Below are positions 21,543 through 28,025 of a stretch of 28,025 nt of DNA, piece after piece. Source of the DNA: JBBRWV01 sp038248985 (lineage in GTDB: Bacteria > Planctomycetota > Phycisphaerae > WQYP01). The notes below the pieces were generated by a model, which searched no databases, had not been told where the DNA came from, and worked only from the letters and a program-made list of their open reading frames with translations. The DNA lies in assembly GCA_038248985.1 (NCBI GenBank), contig JBBRWV010000035.1, positions 1 to 28,025 on the forward strand. Reading direction: 5' to 3'. The position numbers and the translations under genes are program-made. Position 1 is the first letter of the stretch; each line of letters opens with the position of its first letter.

Positions 21543-24524
21543 ATGCCCGTCCACCGCATCGAAGTCCGTGCCATCCATCCCACCGATGACCCCGCCGGCA
21601 CCGGCACGCTCGCCGAAATCCACCAGCTCGGCTTCCCCGAAGTCTCCGCCGCCGCCACCGCGCGCATCTTCCTCCTCGAAGGCGACGCCGCCATCCTCAC
21701 CCCAGCCCACCTCGCGCGCATCGCCCAGGAAGTCCTCATCGATCCCGTCACCGAAACCTTCACCCTCGGCATCGAACCTCCGCCCGCCGCAGCCCGCACC
21801 ATCGAAGTCCACCTCAAGCCCGGCGTCATGGACCCCGTCGCCACCTCCTGCGAACTCGCCATCACCGACCTCCTCGACTCCCCCTCCTCCCCCGTCGCCG
21901 TCCGCACCGGCCGCAAATTCACCCTCCTACCCGCCGCCGATGCCCTCTCCGATGAAACCCTCCGCGCCATCGCCAAACGCCTCCTCGTCAATGAATCCAT
22001 CGAGACCGGCCACTTCCAACCCTTCACCCCCGCCGAATTCCCCACCGGCCACCCCTACACCTTCAAGCTCACCCACGTCCCCGTCCGCGATCTCACCGAC
22101 GATCAACTCCTCGACCTCTCCCGCAAGGGCCACCTCTTCCTCGACCTCCGCGAAATGCAGGCCATCCAAAATTACTTCCGCACCCTCCAGCGTGACCCCA
22201 CCGATGCTGAACTCGAAACCCTCGCCCAAACTTGGTCCGAGCACTGCGTCCACAAAACCCTCAAAGCCACCATCGACTACACCTTCAATGACCGCCGCAC
22301 CGCCCCCCGCGCAGGCGAAGCCCCCTCCCCTCAAACCCCCAACCTCACCCCCGTCATCATCGACAACCTCATCAAGCAAACCGTCTTCAAAGCCACCATG
22401 GATCTCCACAAACCCTGGGCCCTCTCCGTCTTCAAAGACAACGCCGGCGTCATCGCCTTCGATGACCAATACGCCGTCTGCATCAAAGTCGAAACCCACA
22501 ACCGACCCTCCGCCATCGAACCCTACGGCGGCGCCGCCACCGGCATCGGCGGCTGCATCCGCGACGTCATCGGCACCGGCCTCGGCGCCAAACCCTTCGC
22601 CAACACCGACGTCTTCTGCTTCGCCGATCCCACCACCCCGCAAGACTCCGTCCCCAACGGCGTCATCCATCCCCGCCGCTCCGCCCAACGCGTCGTCGCC
22701 GGCGTCCGCGACTACGGCAACCGCATGGGCATCCCCACCGTCAACGGTGCCGTCTTCTTCCACCCACGCTACATCGCCAACCCCCTCGTCTTCTGCGGCA
22801 CCCTCGGCATCATGCCCCAAAAATTCGCCCAAAAAGGCCAGGCCGCACCCGGCGATCACGTCGTCGTCATCGGCGGCCGCACCGGCCGCGACGGCATCCA
22901 CGGCGCCACCTTCTCCTCTGACGTCGTCACCGCCTCCCACGCCGATGAATTCTCCCACGCCGTCCAAATCGGCAACGCCATCACCGAAAAAAAAACCCTC
23001 GACGTCATCCTCCAAGCCCGCGACCAAGCCGCCGGCCCACTCTTCCGCGCCATCACCGATTGCGGCGCCGGCGGCCTCTCCTCCGCCATCGGCGAAATGG
23101 GCGAAAAAGTCGGCGCCACCATTCACCTCCACACCGTCCCCCTCAAATACGAAGGCCTCTCCTACGCCGAAATCTGGATCTCCGAAGCCCAGGAACGCAT
23201 GGTCCTCGCCGTCCCTCCTGAAAATGTCCCAACCCTCCTCGACCTCTGCGCTGCCGAAAATGTCGAAGCCACCGACATCGGCATTTTCGACGGCACCCAA
23301 AAACTCACCCTCTTCTACCACGAAAACCAGGTCGCCCAACTCGATATGTCCTTCATCCACGATGGCATCCCCAAGCCCACCCGCAAAGCCGTCTACACGC
23401 CCCCCACCCTCGTCGAACCACATCTCCCCCAACCCCAAAACTTCGCTGAAGAAATCCACGCACTCCTCAGCATGCCCACCATCGCCTCCAAACACTGGAT
23501 CATCCGCCAGTACGATCACGAAGTGCAGGGCGGCACCGTCATCAAACCCCTCGTCGGCATCTCCAACGACGGCCCCGGTGACGCCTCCGTCATCCGCCCC
23601 CTCCTCACCAGCAAAAAAGCCGTCGTCATCGCCAACGGTGCCCAACCGCGCTTCGGTGATATCGACCCCTACCAGATGACCCTCAACGGTATCGATGAAG
23701 CCATCCGCAACCTCGTCTGCGTCGGCGGAAACCCCGCCCTCACCGCCATCCTCGACAACTTCTGCTGGCCCAAATGCACCGACCCCCAACACCTCGGCGC
23801 CCTCGTCCGCGCCTGCCAGGCCTGCTACGACGGCGCGCTCGCCTACTCCACCCCCTTTGTCTCCGGTAAAGATTCCCTCTCCAATGAATTCTTCACCGAC
23901 CAGGGCGAACGCATCTGCATCCCCTACACCCTCCTCATCTCCGCCATGTCCGTCATTGATGACGCCTCCAAGTGCATCACCATGGATGCCAAAAATGCCG
24001 GCAATCACCTCCTCCTCGTCGGCCTCACCAAACGCGAACTCGGCGGCTCACATTACTTCGCCCTCCATGACCACCTCGGTGCCTCCGTCCCTCACGTGGA
24101 TCTCACCACCGGCCCCGCCACCGCCATAGCCGTCGCCTCCCTCATCGCCGCAGGCCTCGTCCGCTCCGCTCATGATTGCTCCGAAGGCGGCCTCGCCGTC
24201 GCCCTCGCTGAAATGCTCTTCGCCGGAAACCTCGGCGCCACCCTCGACCTCGCCGGCGCCCCCTGCGCCGAAGACGCCGACGACGACGCCACCCTCCTCT
24301 TCTCCGAATCCCCCTCCCGCTACCTCCTCGAAATCGAACCCCAAAACTTCGACGCCATCGCCCGCACCCTCAAAGCCGCCAGCGCCGGCACCATCCGCTT
24401 CGGCGTCCTCGGCACCATCACCGAACGCGCGAACCTCAAAATCCGCTCCCTCAAATCCGGCTGGCTGATGGATGAACCCCTCAGCGCCCTCAAAAAATCC
24501 TGGCAAGCCCCCCTCGATTGGTAA
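21543..24524 (+). CDS. purL: Phosphoribosylformylglycinamidine synthase, PurS-like plus PurL, without glutaminase domain
   Basis: This 993-residue enzyme catalyses the fourth step of purine synthesis (FGAR to FGAM, using ATP and ammonia). Residues 1 to about 165 look like two PurS-like alpha/beta units (EVRAIHP...RIFLLEG and EVHLKPGVMDP...). The catalytic halves follow: SEHCVHKT at 232-239, THNRPSAIEPYGGAATGIGG near 321, GGRTGRDGIHGATF near 442, then the second half with NDGPGDASVI near 675, SGKDSLSNEF near 780, and DCSEGGLAVALAEM near 880. The protein ends about 110 residues later with no class I glutaminase domain, so ammonia must come from a separate PurQ that is not in this window. The ATG at 21543 has no strong ribosome site. 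The 3' end of this gene is duplicated twice downstream (25168-25224 and 26245-26307). Confidence 0.94.
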   Translation: MPVHRIEVRAIHPTDDPAGTGTLAEIHQLGFPEVSAAATARIFLLEGDAAILTPAHLARIAQEVLIDPVTETFTLGIEPPPAAARTIEVHLKPGVMDPVATSCELAITDLLDSPSSPVAVRTGRKFTLLPAADALSDETLRAIAKRLLVNESIETGHFQPFTPAEFPTGHPYTFKLTHVPVRDLTDDQLLDLSRKGHLFLDLREMQAIQNYFRTLQRDPTDAELETLAQTWSEHCVHKTLKATIDYTFNDRRTAPRAGEAPSPQTPNLTPVIIDNLIKQTVFKATMDLHKPWALSVFKDNAGVIAFDDQYAVCIKVETHNRPSAIEPYGGAATGIGGCIRDVIGTGLGAKPFANTDVFCFADPTTPQDSVPNGVIHPRRSAQRVVAGVRDYGNRMGIPTVNGAVFFHPRYIANPLVFCGTLGIMPQKFAQKGQAAPGDHVVVIGGRTGRDGIHGATFSSDVVTASHADEFSHAVQIGNAITEKKTLDVILQARDQAAGPLFRAITDCGAGGLSSAIGEMGEKVGATIHLHTVPLKYEGLSYAEIWISEAQERMVLAVPPENVPTLLDLCAAENVEATDIGIFDGTQKLTLFYHENQVAQLDMSFIHDGIPKPTRKAVYTPPTLVEPHLPQPQNFAEEIHALLSMPTIASKHWIIRQYDHEVQGGTVIKPLVGISNDGPGDASVIRPLLTSKKAVVIANGAQPRFGDIDPYQMTLNGIDEAIRNLVCVGGNPALTAILDNFCWPKCTDPQHLGALVRACQACYDGALAYSTPFVSGKDSLSNEFFTDQGERICIPYTLLISAMSVIDDASKCITMDAKNAGNHLLLVGLTKRELGGSHYFALHDHLGASVPHVDLTTGPATAIAVASLIAAGLVRSAHDCSEGGLAVALAEMLFAGNLGATLDLAGAPCAEDADDDATLLFSESPSRYLLEIEPQNFDAIARTLKAASAGTIRFGVLGTITERANLKIRSLKSGWLMDEPLSALKKSWQAPLDW

Positions 24525-24556
24525 TTTGCCGATTCCTGAACCCGCGCCGCCTGTGC

Positions 24557-24580
24557 TACACTACGAATGTCACCACATTC
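24557..24580 (+). promoter_or_regulatory. Promoter and palindromic operator candidate of toxin-antitoxin module 1
   Basis: TACACT at 24557-24562 is a -10 candidate. It is followed by the perfect inverted repeat GAATGT-CACC-ACATTC (24565-24580), then an AGGA ribosome site and the ATG at 24594. Antitoxins commonly bind such palindromes to repress their own operon. The related stretch before module 2 is alignable with this one. Confidence 0.5.
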
Positions 24581-24593
24581 ACAGGAATAAAAA

Positions 24594-24947
24594 ATGACCA
24601 CCCTCGACATCAATCCCAAATCCCCCCTGTGGGCCCCCATCGTAAAACGCCTCGCTCAAGGCAAAACCGTGCGCCTTCGCGCCGGGAAAAAAATCGTCGG
24701 AACCCTCAATCCCAATCTGGAAATCACCCCCCTCCATCTCTCGCCGCATCAACTCGCGCGACTAAATGCCCAGATCCAAGCTGAAAAACAAAACGGCACA
24801 GCGTTGACTTTTGACTCCGTCGAACAGGGCGTTGAATTCCTCCGCAGGAGCTTCCTCAATGAAAATTACGCTCAGCAACCGATTCCTCCAGCAACTTCCC
24901 GCGATTCCCCCAAACAAACGCGCCGAAGTTCTCGAGGCCGTGGTTAA
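24594..24947 (+). CDS. Phd-like antitoxin of module 1
   Basis: The 117-residue frame starts with DINPKSPLWAPIVKRLAQGK and a beta-hairpin TVRLRAGKKIVGTLNP (about 25-40) like the one in Phd/YefM antitoxins, followed by an acidic helical segment ending in FDSVEQGVEFLRRSF. It is a clear paralogue of the module 2 antitoxin at 26382. The last roughly 30 codons run in another frame over the toxin start at 24859, so the basic tail (SSRGRG) is probably a by-product of overlap. AGGA lies 7 bases before the ATG. With its toxin frameshifted, this antitoxin may now be an orphan that still neutralises related toxins. Confidence 0.65.
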   Translation: MTTLDINPKSPLWAPIVKRLAQGKTVRLRAGKKIVGTLNPNLEITPLHLSPHQLARLNAQIQAEKQNGTALTFDSVEQGVEFLRRSFLNENYAQQPIPPATSRDSPKQTRRSSRGRG

Positions 24948-25132
24948 AATTCCCGACGCCTTCCGCAAACCCCACGCCCACAGGCCTCGGCCTCCGCAAA
25001 CTCGCGACTCCCTTTTGGGAGATTCGCGTCGGCCTCGAACTTCGTATCGTCTTTGAACTCCAAAAAGACCACGCCGTCATGCACCTCCTCGGCCACCACG
25101 ACGAAGTCCAACGCTACCTCCGCTCCCTCTAA
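24859..25132 (+). pseudogene. RelE/ParE-type toxin of module 1, frameshifted
   Basis: The frame from the ATG at 24859 encodes MKITLSNRFLQQLPAIPPNK and DAFRKPHAH, aligned with the intact toxin at 26650. After CAC at 24979-24981 one codon has been cut to a single A (24982), so the original frame continues out of phase as GLGLRKLATPFWEIRVGLEL and onward to the TAA at 25130-25132. In the current frame the protein ends at a TGA after 65 residues. The last 57 bases of the gene plus downstream (25084-25140) are identical to 26877-26933 in module 2. The catalytic C-terminal part cannot be made without a frameshift, so the toxin is probably inactive. Confidence 0.8.
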
Positions 25133-25154
25133 CCAAAAAAATGCATGCCTCACA

Positions 25155-25224
25155 ATGCCCACACCCCATGGATGAACCCCTCCGCGCCCTAAAAAAATCC
25201 TGGCAAGCCCCCCTCGATTGGTAA
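25155..25224 (+). pseudogene. Fused remnants: start of PHP-phosphatase gene joined to a copy of the purL 3' end
   Basis: Directly after toxin 1, ATGCCCACACCC at 25155-25166 with its upstream CACA matches the start of the intact PHP gene at 26947. It is interrupted by 25168-25224, a copy of the last 57 bases of purL (24468-24524) with only two mismatches, including the codons for SWQAPLDW and the TAA. Neither part can encode a working protein. It marks a recombination joint. Confidence 0.85.
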
Positions 25225-25266
25225 CGGAGTCCACAAGTTTCCCCACACTCGAAAAAAGGAATAGCC

Positions 25267-26064
25267 ATGACCTTCCGCACACTCGGTACGCTGGCCTTGC
25301 TGACTCTCACCCTCGGCCTCTGGTGCGCTGCCGCCCCCAGCGCCGCCGAACCCGTGCCCACTACCACTACCACCGCACCCTCCACCGCCCCCCAAGCAAC
25401 AAAAAACCCCGCCGCCACCCCCGCCTGGCGCCCGGACAACGGCGGCAACTGGTGGAGCAAAATCCATGACGCCAACGTCGAACTCGCCAAAAAAGGCCAT
25501 ATCGACCTCCTCTTCACCGGCGACTCCATCACCGAAGGCTGGCAGCTCGACCAAAACCCCTGGAAAAAAAACTTCGCCGACTTCAAACCCGCCAACTTCG
25601 CCATCCGCGGCGACCAAACCCAACACGTCCTCTTTCGCCTCCAAAATGGCGAGTTCCCCAACCCCGCACCCAAAGTCGTCGTCCTCATGATCGGCACCAA
25701 CAACCCCCACACCGCCGAAGAAACCGCCGGCGGCATCACCGCCATCGTCCACGAAATCCATAAACAATCCCCCACCACCAAAGTCCTCCTCCTCGCCATC
25801 TTCCCTCGCGGCGGCACGCCCGAAGACAAATCCCGCATCAAAAACCAGGCCGTCAACGCCCTCATCGCCCAACTCGATGACGGCAAAACCGTCAAATATC
25901 TCGACCTCGGCCCCAAATTCCTCAACCCCGACGGCACCCCCATCAAAGAAGCTTACGCCCCCGACACCCTCCACCTCGCATGGAAAGGCTACGAAATCTG
26001 GGCCGACGCCATCACCCCCACCCTTAAAGAACTACTCGTCCCACCCGCCGCCACCCAAAAATAA
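25267..26064 (+). CDS. Exported SGNH/GDSL hydrolase
   Basis: The 265-residue protein has a signal peptide (hydrophobic core about 7-21, likely cut after A26-A27) and a Thr/Pro/Ala-rich linker (about 29-52). The SGNH-hydrolase core follows: block I GDSIT at 85-89 (nucleophile S87), block II G115, block III GTNN at 143-146, and block V DTLH at 233-236. It resembles the PAF-acetylhydrolase beta/gamma-like branch, esterases that often remove acyl or acetyl groups from carbohydrates. The export signal suggests a periplasmic or surface role in polysaccharide deacetylation; the substrate is not known. AAGGAA lies 6 bases before the ATG. It is flanked on both sides by fragments of the duplicated purL/TA/PHP unit, so it was probably inserted or trapped during those rearrangements. 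Confidence 0.88.
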   Translation: MTFRTLGTLALLTLTLGLWCAAAPSAAEPVPTTTTTAPSTAPQATKNPAATPAWRPDNGGNWWSKIHDANVELAKKGHIDLLFTGDSITEGWQLDQNPWKKNFADFKPANFAIRGDQTQHVLFRLQNGEFPNPAPKVVVLMIGTNNPHTAEETAGGITAIVHEIHKQSPTTKVLLLAIFPRGGTPEDKSRIKNQAVNALIAQLDDGKTVKYLDLGPKFLNPDGTPIKEAYAPDTLHLAWKGYEIWADAITPTLKELLVPPAATQK

Positions 26065-26159
26065 ACTTCCTCTCCAATCTCCGAGAAAACTCTCCCCCAA
26101 AAAAGCCTTTGGATTAAATCCCCGGGTCTACGCGCGTTGACACCAACTCCCACTCCTCC

Positions 26160-26243
26160 CTCACCGCTCAAATCCAAGCGGAGAAACGCGAAGGCTCCGA
26201 ATTAGCTTTTGATTCCGTTGAAGAGGGTGTCGAATATCTCCGC
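26160..26243 (+). pseudogene. Remnant of a third antitoxin gene (C-terminal part)
   Basis: These 84 bases encode LTAQIQAEKREGSELAFDSV followed by EEGVEYLR, closely matching the end of antitoxin 1 (LNAQIQAEKQNGTALTFDSV, EQGVEFLR). No start codon or N-terminal hairpin is left, and the next bases are a purL fragment. It shows that at least three copies of the antitoxin gene have existed here. Confidence 0.85.
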
Positions 26244-26244
26244 C

Positions 26245-26342
26245 GGCCTTGTCCGCTCCGCTCATGATTGCTCCAAAGGCGGCCTCGCCGTCGCCCTCGC
26301 TGAAATGGGTGATTGGGTAATTTCTGAACCCGTTCCGCCATG
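26245..26342 (+). pseudogene. Internally deleted copy of the purL 3' region
   Basis: 26245-26307 matches purL 24153-24215 at 61 of 63 bases (the DCSEGGLAVALAEM coding segment, here with K in place of E). The sequence then jumps about 300 bases to GATTGG and the bases after the purL stop, leading into the module 2 promoter just as purL leads into the module 1 promoter. It is a dead fragment. Confidence 0.85.
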
Positions 26343-26343
26343 C

Positions 26344-26362
26344 TACAATGTCGGCATTGCCG
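26344..26362 (+). promoter_or_regulatory. Promoter and palindrome of toxin-antitoxin module 2
   Basis: TACAAT at 26344-26349 is a good -10 element. It is followed by CGGCA-T-TGCCG (26352-26362) and then GCAGGAAATAAGTC before the ATG at 26382. The layout matches module 1, although the palindrome sequence differs. Confidence 0.5.
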
Positions 26363-26381
26363 CATTCGCAGGAAATAAGTC

Positions 26382-26747
26382 ATGATTTCATTTGACATCA
26401 ACCCCAATTCGCCGCATTGGGCTCCCATTTTCAAACAGCTCGCTAAGGGCAAAACTGTTCGCATTCGCAACGGAAAAAAACCGGTCGCCACGATTACACC
26501 CTTCGAAAATGATCCGCCGCTCGAATTCACGTTGGACCAGGAACGCAAACTCGACGAACGCTTCGAGAAAATAAATCGCACCACCTCGACCGTTGAATTT
26601 GAATCAACCGAACAGACCCTCGCCCTCCTCCAAACAAGGGTTGTCACCCATGCGCATCCTGATGACCGACCCGTTTCTGCAAAGCCTCAACGCACTCCCG
26701 CCCCAAGAAAAAATCAACGCGCTGCTCGTGGTCTCCAATCTTCGTGA
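26382..26747 (+). CDS. Phd-like antitoxin of module 2
   Basis: The 121-residue frame begins DINPNSPHWAPIFKQLAKGK, followed by the hairpin TVRIRNGKKPVATITPF (25-41) that recalls Phd/YefM antitoxins, and an acidic helical region (LDQERKLDERFEKI) that would wrap the toxin. After about residue 89 the frame overlaps the toxin gene by 98 bases and encodes a basic, Pro-rich tail. The same overlap exists in module 1. AGGA lies about 8 bases before the ATG. It is expected to bind the RelE-like toxin encoded next and to repress the operon. The family name is a moderate-confidence call from the hairpin and gene order. Confidence 0.7.
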   Translation: MISFDINPNSPHWAPIFKQLAKGKTVRIRNGKKPVATITPFENDPPLEFTLDQERKLDERFEKINRTTSTVEFESTEQTLALLQTRVVTHAHPDDRPVSAKPQRTPAPRKNQRAARGLQSS

Positions 26748-26925
26748 AGCCTTCAAACAACCCCACGCACACTCCGGCATCGGACTCCGAAAAATCGGCA
26801 AACACACGTGGGAAGTCCGCGTCGGCCTCGCTCTCCGCATCGTCTTCTCCTTGAATAACGACCTTGCGGAACTCCGCCTCCTCGGCCACCACGACGAAGT
26901 CCAACGCTACCTCCGCTCCCTCTAA
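26650..26925 (+). CDS. RelE/ParE-superfamily toxin of module 2
   Basis: This 91-residue protein has the RelE/ParE fold pattern: FLQSLNALPPQEKINALL helices, then GIGLRKIGKHTWEVRVGLAL (44-63), RIVFSLNNDLAELRLLGHHD (63-82) and a final helix, VQRYLRSL. The WEVRVG...RIVF strands and LLGHHDEV end are typical of RelE/HigB-like mRNA interferases, which cleave mRNA on the ribosome; a ParE-like gyrase action is the alternative. It is intact, unlike the module 1 copy. AAGGG lies about 10 bases before the ATG at 26650. The gene starts inside the antitoxin gene, so the pair should be co-translated. Confidence 0.8.
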   Translation: MRILMTDPFLQSLNALPPQEKINALLVVSNLREAFKQPHAHSGIGLRKIGKHTWEVRVGLALRIVFSLNNDLAELRLLGHHDEVQRYLRSL

Positions 26926-26946
26926 CCAAAAAATGAAAGCCCCACA

Positions 26947-27771
26947 ATGCCTACCCCCCTTCTCTACGAATCCCACATGCACACACCCCTCTGCAAACAC
27001 GCTCGCGGAAACCCCGCCGACTACGCCGCCGTCGCCCTCCAGAAAAACCTCAAGGGCATCATCGTCACCTGCCACAACCCCATGCCCGACAACTACTCCA
27101 TCAGTGTCCGCATGGCCGAATCCCAGTGGGCCGAATACCTCGACCTCATCGACGCCGCCCGCGCCCAATACGCCGGCCGCGTCGACATCCGCCCCGGACT
27201 CGAATGCGACTACGCCCCCGGCTTCGAATCCTATCTCGAAAAACAAACCACCTCCGCCCCCTTCAACCACGTCCTCGGATCCATCCATCCCCAGGTCGGC
27301 GAGTACCGCAACAAATATCACCCCGGCAACGCCCTCGCCTACCAACGCCTCTACTTCGACCACCTCGCCCAGGCTGCCGAAACCAAAATCTTCGACACCC
27401 TCTCGCATCCCGATCTCATCAAAAATATCCACCCCCAAGAATGGCACCTCGAACTCGTCTTTGACGACATCCTCCGCGCCCTCGATCGCATCGCCAAGGC
27501 CGGCACCGCCATGGAACTCAACACCTCCGGCCTCATGAAAGACATCCCCGAGTTCAACCCCGGTCCCGAGATCCTCCGCGAAATCGCCCTCCGCAAAATC
27601 CCCATCGTCCTCGGTGCCGACGCCCACGATCCCGAGCGCGTCGCCGATCAATTCCCCCAAGCCATGACCCTTCTCCAATCCCTCGGCCACACTCATGTCC
27701 ACATCCACATCGACCGCAAACGGATCGCCATTCCAATCCCCGATGCGCTTGCCAGTTTGGCTGTGCTGTAA
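26947..27771 (+). CDS. PHP-domain phosphatase, histidinol-phosphatase type (HisJ/HisK-like)
   Basis: The 274-residue protein is a PHP-fold metallophosphatase. Metal ligands are visible as ESHMHTPLCKHARG (H10, H12, H18), VTCHNPMPD (H43), LECDYAPG (E97, D99), SIHPQVG, and a late VLGADAHDP motif (D228, H230). SHPDLIKNI adds another His-Asp pair. The length and motifs fit histidinol-phosphate phosphatases of the PHP class, which perform the next-to-last step of histidine synthesis. No other his biosynthesis gene is present except hisS, so a different phosphate ester is possible. It starts 21 bases after the toxin stop and could share its transcript. A broken copy of its first codons is at 25155. 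Confidence 0.87.
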   Translation: MPTPLLYESHMHTPLCKHARGNPADYAAVALQKNLKGIIVTCHNPMPDNYSISVRMAESQWAEYLDLIDAARAQYAGRVDIRPGLECDYAPGFESYLEKQTTSAPFNHVLGSIHPQVGEYRNKYHPGNALAYQRLYFDHLAQAAETKIFDTLSHPDLIKNIHPQEWHLELVFDDILRALDRIAKAGTAMELNTSGLMKDIPEFNPGPEILREIALRKIPIVLGADAHDPERVADQFPQAMTLLQSLGHTHVHIHIDRKRIAIPIPDALASLAVL

Positions 27772-27811
27772 ATTCGCAAAACAACATTTCTGAATTCCCA
27801 CTTTTTGTGGT

Positions 27812-27817
27812 TACAAT
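27812..27817 (+). promoter_or_regulatory. -10 element placed for a leaderless transcript
   Basis: TACAAT lies 6 bases before the ATG at 27824, so transcription should begin at or next to the start codon, and there is no ribosome binding site. That fits a leaderless mRNA. No clear -35 element is visible. Confidence 0.4.
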
Positions 27818-27823
27818 TCGTCG

Positions 27824-27991
27824 ATGGCGCTATACGAAAAGAAAAATCTTCTCCGGGCGATGTACACCCGCCTCGACCCCGACCTCCCCCCCCCTGACCC
27901 CTCGATTACCCCCCCCTCACCCCGCCCCGCCCCGGGGAAAACCACGCACCCCCCCCACCCCAACAACGGCCCCACAAAACCCCCCCGGTAG
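27824..27991 (+). CDS. Short ORF with Pro-rich C-rich tail (55 aa), hypothetical
   Basis: The frame begins with a credible helical segment, MALYEKKNLLRAMYTRLDPD, then becomes almost only Pro, Ser, Thr and Asn, encoded by long C runs, and stops at 27989. I recognise no family. The first 20 residues read like the start of a real protein, so this could be a gene whose 3' part was shifted by slippage in the C runs; the window ends 34 bases later, so this cannot be tested here. Confidence 0.35.
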   Translation: MALYEKKNLLRAMYTRLDPDLPPPDPSITPPSPRPAPGKTTHPPHPNNGPTKPPR

Positions 27992-28025
27992 CGAGGGGCG
28001 CAAAACAGGGTGAAAACACCCACCA

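Noticed and set aside
21529..23679. A 716-codon rightward frame inside purL
   Set aside because: It is a Ser/Pro/Thr-only shadow of the purL frame.
1..28025. CRISPR arrays, tRNA or rRNA genes, insertion sequences
   Set aside because: No regular spacer-repeat pattern, no tRNA cloverleaf with a CCA-type acceptor end, no rRNA-like block and no transposase motifs were found on either strand.

Overview
The window is high-GC bacterial chromosome, most likely from a planctomycete (Phycisphaerae-like). Supporting signs are a PEP-CTERM exported protein, a XylR-type LacI/AraC hybrid regulator, a protein with the HYExAFE signature known mainly from planctomycetes, a second short SecA beside a PqqD/M50/HlyD fusion, and frequent weak or absent Shine-Dalgarno sites. 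Verrucomicrobiota is the main alternative. The phylum is inferred from gene content only; no rRNA is present. UGA is a normal stop codon here (accA and the GH5 gene both end in TGA).

Layout. 45-2442: a PEP-CTERM gene and a XylR-like regulator diverge from a 500-base regulatory gap. 2505-10463: a long leftward array holds a nonsense-interrupted RhuM gene, an SDR oxidoreductase, a short SecA homologue, a PqqD-like/M50 protease/HlyD fusion, three very small membrane proteins and tyrA. 10542-11829: the C-terminal half of a nucleotidyltransferase-like protein and a MiaE-like tRNA hydroxylase, both leftward. 12155-14892: rightward CBM48 mini-protein, a strong terminator, rsgA and a cytoplasmic GH5 glycosidase. 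14950-16347: hisS leftward. 16427-19520: MsbA-like ABC exporter and accA. 19640-21307: leftward Fic enzyme followed by the HYExAFE nuclease-like protein, translationally coupled. 21543-24524: large PurL with a PurS-like N-terminus and no glutaminase domain. 24557-27771: a mosaic of two toxin-antitoxin modules, an SGNH hydrolase, fragments of purL, of an antitoxin and of a PHP-phosphatase gene, and an intact histidinol-phosphatase-type gene. The last 250 bases hold a short C-rich ORF.

How genes work together. Housekeeping genes (tyrA, hisS, rsgA, accA, purL, PHP phosphatase) are interleaved with accessory modules. The SecA/M50-HlyD/small-membrane-protein block reads as a dedicated export or processing apparatus. 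The Fic/HYExAFE pair looks like a small self-regulated effector operon. The region after purL records repeated duplication and decay of a purL-antitoxin-toxin-PHP unit.

Two window-scale signals stand out. The plus strand is G-rich up to about 14.9 kb and C-rich after it, whatever the gene direction. The post-purL region carries at least three partial copies of the same neighbourhood.
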